A stretch of 64,000 nt of DNA from Symbiodinium kawagutii (lineage: Eukaryota > Sar > Dinophyceae > Suessiales > Symbiodiniaceae), in the NCBI GenBank assembly GCA_009767595.1, contig VSDK01012554.1:15001-79000 (forward strand), read 5' to 3'. Shown in pieces: positions 55,249 to 64,000 of this stretch. The notes under the pieces are model-generated. The model saw only the letters and a list, made by a program, of their open reading frames with translations, did not search any database and had not been told where the DNA came from. Position numbers and translations under genes: made by a program. The first letter of the stretch is position 1; every line of letters begins with the position of its first letter.

Positions 55249-57028
55249 CTGCAGGTAAAGCCTCCTGGATAGTGAGACTTAATGACTAGCCAAGGGTACA
55301 AATGCTTACAACCGTTTAAGCTTTAACCAATACTTAATGACCAATGGGGTATTAACTTTGGTACATTCATGACACCACCAAGGGTACAAATGCTTAACAT
55401 GATTGAACTAATCAAACCAATGGCTTGTAACCTTGGTTCCTAATGGCTTTAATGGTTAACTAAACGGTTTCTAGTGGTTTAAACTGTGGGGTCATTATAT
55501 CAATGATGATTGTAGTATCCATCCCATTAATTGATATCAATGATGAACATGAATGAGCATCAATGATTATTACGTTAACGTTTGACAACAATTCTGGGCA
55601 CGAAATGATTGACATTCAATGATTGACATTAGTGATTGCCTTGCTATATTCATAATGATTCATCCCTATCATTTGTCACTATAACATTGATTATCATAAA
55701 CGATTGAAGCTATTAATAATCACCCTTCACAGTTGTTCAATCATTTATACAAGTTACAATGACTATATATAATCATGATCAACAATTGTCCATATTGAAA
55801 ACAAAACAATCACTACCAATCATCAACATAGGTCATTATCACCAATCGTTTATATCCATCATGATTGAGCATCATCACCTACCATCAATACGTGTCATGC
55901 TTGATAAAGGACTGTGGTTCTTAGACCATGGCCCAAAAAGTGTTGTCACGAAACCATCAGTGTCGAACATGGTTTGAGCTTTGTCAATAGGTAGTAATTA
56001 ATGATTGATCATGGGCTTGATTGCATGGTCAATAATCAATCATGATTAATAGTGACCAATGATTGACATGCGTCAATATAACAAAAGGGAAAAGAAGGTA
56101 ATGATGGGCTAAGCAGATGTTCCTTAGTCACTGTCCATTGTGCATGATTATTATGCATGATTCTGAATCACAATCATGTTTGCTATTTCATAATTAGTAA
56201 TCCTTATCAGCGGCTAACCATCACTCGTGGATGATCATGGTGGCTTAGAATGATGGACAATAATGATGAATGGCTAGCAGCGATGATTGATCATAATAAT
56301 GATATTTAAACACCATGGTTTGCCTATGACGTTTTTATGACTGTTTGACACCAGGGTCACTATACAAGTTGATGATGATAAATTAACAAACACTCACAGT
56401 GGTCAACTATGACGTTTGACTGTTTAGCAATCATTAAGGAATGAGGAGTAGCAATCTGAGTGCTTTCAATGGTTAACAGATTTCGACCTACTCATGGGCT
56501 ATAGGAACAAAATCTTCCTCAACGATGGTTAAGTGATGGTCAAGTTTGGTTGATACAGTTTGAGAAGTTAGTTATGTTTGGTAAATCACATTTACCATCA
56601 CAACTGACCATCAGCCATCAAAGAAACTATCATGATCAGCCATCACAAACCAACAGTACCAATAAGATCATTTCAAACAACTTCGGTACTGTTCCGAGAG
56701 TGAGTTATGGACCTAATCATGACTTAACAATCCCTGAACATTGAACGCCAATCCTGGATCAATAACCCCCCCAGTTGATTATCAACCTATATAATCCCAA
56801 TTGACCATCGCATCCTTGAAGAGCGCTAACCATCAGCTTAACCATCATTTACCCATCAGATGAGCATCATTCAACCATGACTTAACCATCATCTGAACCA
56901 TCATCCTAACCATCATCCTAACCATCATCCTAACCATCATCCTAACTATCACAAATCATTTGACATTTACCCATGTTTTCATCAGTCATCCGCCCCAACT
57001 GGATGCTGATTGATCTCGAGACCCGGAC
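55249..57028. other. Repeat filler, no recognised feature
   Basis: TGATTGACATTAATGATT-type filler; CCATCATCCTAA tandem (56868-56948). No gene recognised. Confidence 0.4.
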
Positions 57029-57070
57029 AGGTGGCTCGTGCACTACGCCCCAGACGTTCGTGACGAAGGC
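57029..57070 (-). CDS. Possible minus-strand exon (42 nt)
   Basis: Acceptor CGTTGCGAG, donor CACCT|GTCCGG; AFVTNVWGVVHEPP, phase 0-0. The frame is open well beyond (NGWLHRRCE upstream). A plus-strand reading (RWLVHYAPDVRDEGLATPVK) is equally protein-like. Phase does not fit the exon at 55248 directly. Confidence 0.25.
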
Positions 57071-57819
57071 CTCGCAACGCCGGTGAAGCCAGCCGTTTGG
57101 GTTGATGAAATGGTCATGGAGTTCTTATGAGTTCATGATGGCTAGTTGATTTTTCAATGATGGTGGTTGTTTGTGATGGCTAGTTGATGGCTAGTTGATG
57201 ATTCATGACGTGGGTTTAGCGGTTCATATTGATTCACAGATACAAAGACATGTTGGGGATAGCTATTCATAGATCCATGCAAAATCGCAGCCTGTTCTTC
57301 GTTGATCAAATGCCGGAAGCAAACCTTCCGTCTGCTCGTGGACATCTGTTTCATGACTCTACGAGCACCCGCAGGTAGTTAGTAGACCATTGTTTGTGAA
57401 CAACGTCGCAAAAAGATAGATATAACAAGCTTTCTGCAGGATCTTACTAATATGGATAAGACGGAGGTAACCGCAACAAACATGCAACCTTCTCTCTAGC
57501 AACTTGCTATAATTGTAGCTGCTGTCTGGCTAATCGTTACATAATCATTCTGTGAATAGCAATTTGTTAATCACTAATCACTAATGCTTAATGCTTGATA
57601 TACTGATGGGTATATGGAACTCATCATAGTGGTTTCAAATATAGTGACACACTCGAAGGTAGGAATATCACTTGGATATGGCCTTACAACGCTTGCATTT
57701 CATGGAGGATTCATGCAAGTACTGATGATGAAATTTTATGTCTACCGAAGGATCAGCGGCTCCCAAGATGTCCCAGTGTATGATTGGTATGGAATCGAAT
57801 CAACCATAGAATAGACAAA

Positions 57820-57920
57820 TGGGTATTTCTCAAAATGGAGGACGCCAAACATGGTTGATTGTTGTCATAAATGTTTTATATAAAGGATGATTTGGGGACC
57901 CCTATTTTGAGAAATCATCA
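57820..57920. repeat. Family A inverted-repeat element
   Basis: TGGGTATTTCTCAAAATGGA to CCCTATTTTGAGAAATCATCA. Confidence 0.75.
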
Positions 57921-58116
57921 AATATACGTGTATACATAGAAATATAGATCAATGATCATCAATGTATCCAACTATCTATATACTGTATATATATCCAATA
58001 AAAATATCCACAGTGGATCCCATATATCTCTCGAGCAACAGTCTATAAAACTGGTGAAGTGAATATTCACTGAAGAAAAACGCGTGCATCCTTGTCGCTC
58101 AAAAAATCACGTCGTA

Positions 58117-58227
58117 TGGTGGTTTCTCAAAATAGGGGTACCCCCAGCTATCATCCAGTTTATTAACATGTTTTTAGTAATAAACCAACCATAACTTTGG
58201 GGTTCCCTATGGCTGGAGAAACACCTA
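58117..58227. repeat. Family A inverted-repeat element
   Basis: TGGTGGTTTCTCAAAATAGG at the left; right end GGCTGGAGAAACACCTA is diverged. Confidence 0.75.
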
Positions 58228-58329
58228 TGTAGTAGTTGTTTAACCATTATTGTTGGTGATTATCCCTTATCATTTACCCTTATGATTGGTTACAACCCTT
58301 ATATGTAACCCTCAAATGTTCCTATGTGT

Positions 58330-58440
58330 TTCTCCACATCGAAATTGCCAGCCGGCTTCCACCCCCAACGTGGAGAGGGCGCTTTCAGACCTGGCAGTGC
58401 TTGACCAGTTCTCCCCGGACCTTAGTATATCCTGATCAAC
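58330..58440. other. GC-rich coding-like island, strand unclear
   Basis: Plus reading PASTPNVERALSDLAVLDQF between CCAG and GTATAT; minus reading SGENWSSTARSESALSTLGV after ACTAAG. Either could be an exon. Confidence 0.3.
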
Positions 58441-58704
58441 TGGTTGATCTGTTGCTCAACAGTATGCTCAGCCGGTTCATCAAGCTGCTAAGCTATGTTG
58501 GCATACTGAGTTGAATACTAAGCTGACTAATTGTTAGCATGATGGTTGTTGGAGAGATGCTAAAATTGGCCTATCCAGTCGTGTTGGTCAAAACAACCAT
58601 CATGAAACCATCATCCCCAAACCATGCCATAGAGACAAACCATCATGAAACCATGGTCGGTTTAGGGATGCCATCATGGTCCAGGATAGTAGCAACAAAC
58701 CAAC

Positions 58705-58811
58705 CATTTTAGGCCCCATCTCTGCGACGCCTCCATCGAAAATGGCGGGGCTGTTCAAGACCGCCATGTGCCGTAGGAGCATCTGGCAGCCCCGGTGTGC
58801 GCCCCAACGGG
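58705..58811 (-). CDS. Possible minus-strand exon (107 nt)
   Basis: Acceptor GTGTCATTCCCAG (58813-58812), donor AAAATG|GTTGG. Two bases then 35 codons: RWGAHRGCQMLLRHMAVLNS-PAIFDGGVAEMGPKM. Unrecognised; phase agrees with the exon at 60217. Confidence 0.35.
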
Positions 58812-59609
58812 CTGGGAATGACACGTCGGGAGGGACACCGGGGACACCGGGGACCCGGTCAGGATCAGCTTTGGTGTCTTGGTGCCAAGTCGAAACACAC
58901 ATTTATGCCGTTTATGGTTGGTTTCGAGCGTTATGGCACCTGCAAATCAACTTGGAAGCTACGATCTGCAGCGTTCAAACGGAGGTCACCAAGTCTGATG
59001 CCAAGATTCAAGTTTTTTCCCGGAACTTCTACGAATCAGATGTGGATTGCACAGGATTTATGATGATCTGACGTTGCAACACCAACTTGTGAGTCCGTTC
59101 TCATGGTGCTGTATCGTCCATTCTTATTGATCAAAATGAGTATTTGCCAGCCAATTTTTTCAATGATCGGCAACTACTCACCAGTAAGGATAGGAATCGC
59201 TTTGAGTTAGGCCATCACAATCAGTTTCTTTACTCTGACAGCCGACCTTTCATGGACGTGGACGTCAGTTCTGCCACACTTGATCTTGTTGAAACTTTTT
59301 GGCTATTGACTACAATCATCCAATCTGAATCATTGAACCATAGATTCAACGTCTTTGAGCCATGAGTCAACCATGACCATGGGTTCAGGGTCATTAGCCG
59401 TAGGTTCACCCTCATTGATCCATCAACCAATTCAATGAATCTATGATCATAAAACGTCATCTTATGGTCATTCAATTAACCATTAACGAATCTAGCCAAG
59501 CTAGATTCTAACGAATCATGGATTGTGCTCAGGAAGTCGTTTAATCTAACTACTGGGATTCACTTCAACTAAGCATTTCATGATCAATGCACCAGTAATA
59601 ACTACTTTA

Positions 59610-59610
<1 letters not shown>

Positions 59611-59682
<72 letters not shown>
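59611..59682. repeat. CAT trinucleotide microsatellite
   Basis: (CAT)n with one CTT interruption. Confidence 0.97.
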
Positions 59683-59827
59683 GCAACCATTACTAACCAC
59701 CATTAGCCTTTGTTGGTCATTCACGGACCGATGGTTTGATTTAATCAGTAAGCCATGTTCACCATCAAAATCAACAGTAAATCAACTTAAGCGTCAGCCA
59801 ACCATTCAATGAATCTATTGTCATTTG

Positions 59828-60204
59828 GCTGTGGGTCAGTTCACCATGTGCCACTGGTGTACCATCATTAATCATCAAGCATTCATTGTTGTTGGTTATG
59901 TTCTCCCCCTTCACCATCTGTGATTATTCACCCGGGTGTACCCTAACCACTAACAATGATGCAGCAGTTGGTTAACCCTGGTCACCATCCTTGGTGTATC
60001 CTTACCATCCATGGTTATACCATGTTGTACCCTATTATCACCAGCAAGGCTGGCACTACGAACCATCAACATGGTACAACCATGTTGCTAACTACAAAAA
60101 TAGAGTACAGCCATGTATTGTAGGTAATCTATTCACCATGATTATACCATGGCTTTATAGCCTATTCTCGACCATTAACCAGCTAGAAATCACCACTGAC
60201 CCAG
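59828..60204. repeat. Enlarged or composite family C element
   Basis: GCTGTGGGTCAG at the left and CTGACCCAGC at the right are inverted C-type termini 377 bp apart; the interior has C-like pieces (TCATTAATCATC, GTTGTTGGTTATGTTCTCCCCC) plus GTACCCTATTATCACCAGC. Possibly two elements. Confidence 0.45.
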
Positions 60205-60216
60205 CTGGACCATGAC

Positions 60217-60303
60217 CGAAGGAACTCCCCCCTGTTGGAACGTCCCCAGCGGCGCCACCTTCTTCTCCGGCATCGTCAAGTCCTCCGAGGAGCGCGTTGG
60301 AAC
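60217..60303 (-). CDS. Possible minus-strand exon (87 nt)
   Basis: Acceptor CGCTGCGCCGCCAG (60305-60304), donor TTCG|GTCATG. Two bases, 28 codons (SNALLGGLDDAGEEGGAAGD-VPTGGSSF), one base. Another frame and a plus-strand frame (GTPPCWNVPSGATFFSGIVK) are also open, so it is tentative. The family C-type terminus begins 13 bases further on. Confidence 0.3.
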
Positions 60304-62126
60304 CTGGCGGCGCAGCGAGGGTGACCCAACAGGGTGGATGCAGGCGATGATTTCATGGGATTTCATGTGATTTCATGGCTAAATGCCTAACTAATAGGAT
60401 GATTTCATGGTCAAATGGTCGACTAATAAGTTGATTCTGTGGTTAGAAGGCTGACTGCTCAATACTAGTAGCGCTGCTACTATCATCTACTGCTACTAGC
60501 CTAGAAGTAGTCGTGGTAGCAGCAATAGTAAGCAGCCAAAAGTCTGCATGCCGAGTTTAAAAGGTCAACATCTGCAGTACTGAATGCTTGGAAGTGCCCG
60601 TACTTAAACCCCAGCTGAGAAACAGGTGCACCACCCAGAGTGACTTGTTCAGGGTATGGTCATGAAACCATCGATACTTGGATTAGCTAAGAATCATTGT
60701 CAAGCGAACCCCTCTGGGTGGGTGACCGGGCCTAACACTGTTCGTGGTTGGTCATTTCAAGCCTATGATCAAGCATTAGTTGACCATCATTGACCCTTGT
60801 CAATCATCATTCACTGAGAATCGTCAACCATCAACCATCACTGAACCAACAATTATCGCGAACCATGATGGGCCATTGTCCATAACTATTCGCCATACTT
60901 AACAATGATAATCATGGTCCAGCCTAATCGTCGAAAAGACCTGGGGACTGTGAGCATGGACTGCCTTCACGTTTCTTTATAGTGTTGCAATCTGATTCAT
61001 TTTACGTCTTCACGAATCTTTCAACTAATTCATGTCTCTTTTCACTCGGGTACTCCAATAAAAATGCTGCTGAAAAAACAGAAGAAAGATTCAGCCCCCA
61101 AGGAGAGAGAATGTGCCATAGACTTGCATCCTGACATTTCTTGGCTTTTCAGAATGGTGGTTTTTTGGCTTTGCTGCATCTGCTGCTCCTTTGTAGACTG
61201 CACAAAGGGTAAATTTGCTTAACCACTATTGTTGGTGATTTTCCTTTTGTTTAACCAGTATGAACCATAGTTAACCATAGAAAATTCCATAGTGGTGCGT
61301 ATGTTGTCAGTTGCTACCATATTTGTTTCCAATTGCATAAAGCACTCTGATTTACATTGAGCAGTGCCTTTCACATGACCAAGGCGGCCGTGGGAAGAAT
61401 TCACTGCACTCAACCACGACTGCTGCCGTTTGTTGGTTTCAACCCCTCTGAATAGTATGAGTCCCTTGGGAAAATACAAAATGTCCATCAAACCAGCAGC
61501 TAGCAGTTGTTTAAGCACAGCCATTATTGTTGGTGAATGTCCCCCTGATGTGAACCACCAGAATCCGTAGTATGTTTGGCCATTCTTGTTGGTTACCCCC
61601 TCTTCACTACTACAATCCCCTAAGTAACTAGGATAACAATGTTTAGGACTAGGTTGCACCAATCCATGGGAGATGAGCACCCCCCACTCTCCACCGTGGA
61701 TCTCCAATGATCACAAACAGCCGCTATACGTTCCTGTTCTTGTTGGATATGCTCCCCTACCAGTAACTAACAACAGAGTAGGGGATCATACCCTAAGAGC
61801 TACTATCTATCCTGAGATTCTTGGTTGTTGTGGGTTATTTCGGATCAATTGGATACTTCACTGTACTCAGCTATAACCAACCTTTATCGGCTAGTGATGG
61901 CTAAGTAGTGCCAATCATTTAGTAACTAAGAATTCTAATCAATAATACGTTTGTCATTCTGTCATGTCATCGTTTGTCACTATGTCTTGACCAGTGTTAT
62001 CAACTACACTTAGTTATACCTAACCATTCTAAACCAAAAGTCATACCCAACCATTTCCAGCCCAAGCCATGGGCCAAGCCATGGCCCAACGCCGCGGCGG
62101 CGCTCAGTTCCACGGCGCCTCTTCAC
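60304..62126. other. Repeat filler with a partial family B element
   Basis: 61428-61500 has TTTGTTGGTTTCAACCCC and CATCAAACCAGCAG, a shortened family B copy. A 162-codon minus-strand frame (61219-61707) spans it and shows no family motif. Confidence 0.35.
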
Positions 62127-62180
62127 AGGACAACTGGCGGCGCACGAAGGAGTAGACCGCGCTGGCGACGCTGGGCGCAC
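62127..62180 (-). CDS. Possible minus-strand exon (54 nt)
   Basis: Acceptor GCGCGATCCTGTCCAG (62182-62181), donor GTCCT|GTGAAG. Two bases, 17 codons (APSVASAVYSFVRRQLS), one base; phase fits the exon at 60303. Unrecognised. Confidence 0.35.
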
Positions 62181-64000
62181 CTGGACAGGATCGCGCAGAT
62201 CGTAGCATTTTGCTATTCACAATAGTATGATTAAGTAGTGAAGTATAATACTAACAATGGCAAACTACTAATATTATTGAATACTAATGTTACTAACAAT
62301 AGTATACTAATGCCATTGATTAAGTACTAACAATAGCATTAGTACTCTAACAATGGCACTAATACTAGTATAATACTATTCTTTAACTGTATGATTAACT
62401 ACTAATGAACCATTATGACTGGTGCTGATACCATATCTTATACTAGTATATAGTAGTATTCATAAATACCAATATGGTACAAATAAATTTATGGTAGTAT
62501 GATTGCTAGTACTAATAATGTCAAATGAAAATGGTCCTAGTACTATACTAGTATATACCTGTATTGATCAATAAGAGTAGGGACAAGATCAATGACTAAC
62601 TGTGGTACCATTAGTACCTCCTGTTTGCGGTATTACATCACTAGCGGTAACTAGAGTACTATGATTGTTACTGTGATACTATGAGAATACTATTATTATC
62701 AATAATGGTATCATGATCACTGCACTGTATAATACATAGTACTATCATATCAACAATACCATTAATGGTAGTATCATGGTTAATTCCATTATATACTAAC
62801 TTAGTATGATCCAAATGGTAGTATGATAATCCAAGAATTTTAATTGAACAGTACAGTTCCTTCAAGTAAACAATGAATAGTAGTACCATGATAGTATGAT
62901 AAAAGTATCGACTAGTTATGATAATACTAGTAATTAATGGATACCAAATGCATTTGACAAATGCATTTAATGGACACTAATGATCGATCGATAAATGATT
63001 ATAGTAGAAACCATTTTAGTAATCATTATGATAACAGTATCAATTGGTTATGATACTATCAATGATAGTTTGAAAAGACAGTAACTATAGCTATTGGATA
63101 TCAATCAACTATTGCTGTTGAATATTAGTAAGTCCTCTAGCTATTGCTTACACTAATTCGTCATGAAGCTTTGGGTTTACTGATAATTAGTCAACACTTG
63201 TTGTTGATGTTACTATCTAAGCTATTAGTGGTTACTGTCCGTAAGTTATTGTCTTGCCAAGTAAGTAGTACTGGTTACTACTGCTTGGTTCGTGTACTCC
63301 AGTTGGGAGTGCTCGTCACAACAATGGTCTCCCCAAGAAACAAAACTCCACAACGCAAGTTGTAGATGGTCATCAACCAATAATAGAGATGCAGTAGAGT
63401 ATAACAACAATGGTTGAGATGTTTTTCAAAAATCATCAAGAGTGGCTTGATTGGCTTGAGTGGTCAGAATGGTCGGTTGCGGTTGCAAACCTCACTTCTG
63501 AATTATTCTATTATATCATAGTAAATTCACTGTTCACTATTAATCGTATATCAATATCAACCATTCATTGACTCGTATCAACTATCAACCAGTATAAGCG
63601 TTTATATCATATTCACTTTGAACCTTCTATTGCTATAAATTCACCTCATATCAACCTCGCTTACATTCACCAGGAAAACCTTACATCAATCATTCAATCG
63701 CCATTCGTTTGATAGTGCTTCCACTGCTTGGGAGCCACCAGTGGTGCCTCACTCAGCCCCGGGGCCTGCTGCAGCCTCGGAGGGTTCATGGCTTAACGAG
63801 CTCAGTGATTGATTCACCACGTGGTGAGGAATGCGGCAACAAATGGCTATGGATATGGATAAAAAGGTGAAAGTCATGGGTCTTTGATGGGTCAAAAAAT
63901 GGGTAGAAAGGCTTTCTCACAATGTTCCAGAGCTACAATGCTTCAAAACAATCAGGTTATGAAGTCAGGTTATGAAGGGCTTGTTTTGCGCAGTCTAGCA
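62181..64000. other. AT-rich filler with one GC-rich island near the right edge
   Basis: TAGTACTAATAATG-type filler dominates. 63725-63790 is a GC-rich island (minus: MNPPRLQQAPGLSEAPLVAP; plus: STAWEPPVVPHSAPG...), possibly another exon; strand not resolved. Confidence 0.35.

Noticed and set aside
59611..59682. Regular repeat as a CRISPR-like array
   Set aside because: Simple CAT microsatellite without spacers; the genome is eukaryotic.

Overview
The window looks like nuclear DNA of a dinoflagellate, most likely a Symbiodiniaceae or Suessiales relative. This rests on three things: a LINE-type retrotransposon whose first ORF is a cytosine-5 DNA methyltransferase (a fusion I recall being reported from Symbiodinium), very long introns packed with short inverted-repeat elements around tiny GC-rich exons, and abundant AACCATCATT-like filler and triplet microsatellites. 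The species call is inference. I saw no rRNA, tRNA or CRISPR array.

1-9540 (+): an almost full-length non-LTR retrotransposon, entering from the left edge. ORF1 = DNA methyltransferase + unknown middle + C-terminal coiled coil. ORF2 = AP-like endonuclease + reverse transcriptase. ORF2 is then broken by an in-frame TAA (7432) and a one-base frameshift (about 8106) before a CCHC zinc motif and a catalytically complete RNase H. 9581-13340: short inverted-repeat elements, a TATC-like microsatellite field, a 94-bp tandem array with a 151-base assembly gap, and AT-rich filler.

13341-33749 (-): a split gene that single ORFs do not reveal. Eight short exons on the minus strand, with compatible phases, together read as a formyltransferase-domain protein of the methionyl-tRNA formyltransferase type. 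The N-x-H-P-S ... L-P-F-Y-R-G active-site region is split over two exons 610 bases apart, followed by the downstream VHVMT...D segment, the RIEW...RAF linker and the PGTV...DG C-terminal domain, ending in LRG-stop. Its introns (0.6-7.8 kb) hold three families of terminal-inverted-repeat elements (called A, B and C here), ACT-triplet arrays and a duplicated 210-240 bp flank.

37-63 kb (-): GC-rich islands of 30-180 bp with polypyrimidine-AG acceptors and GT donors, again best read on the minus strand. Eight of them (55248 down to 45122) chain in consistent phase to a stop codon; the product is unrecognised, alanine/leucine-rich, and ends in CKLL. Most other islands are weaker. Everything between is repeat-rich intron or intergenic DNA.

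The most interesting material is: (i) the methyltransferase-bearing retroelement; (ii) element family C, whose terminal inverted repeats coincide with splice sites and which in one copy is flanked by a perfect 11-bp target duplication, as expected for introners; (iii) element family A, which in one copy has inserted in frame into an open reading frame.
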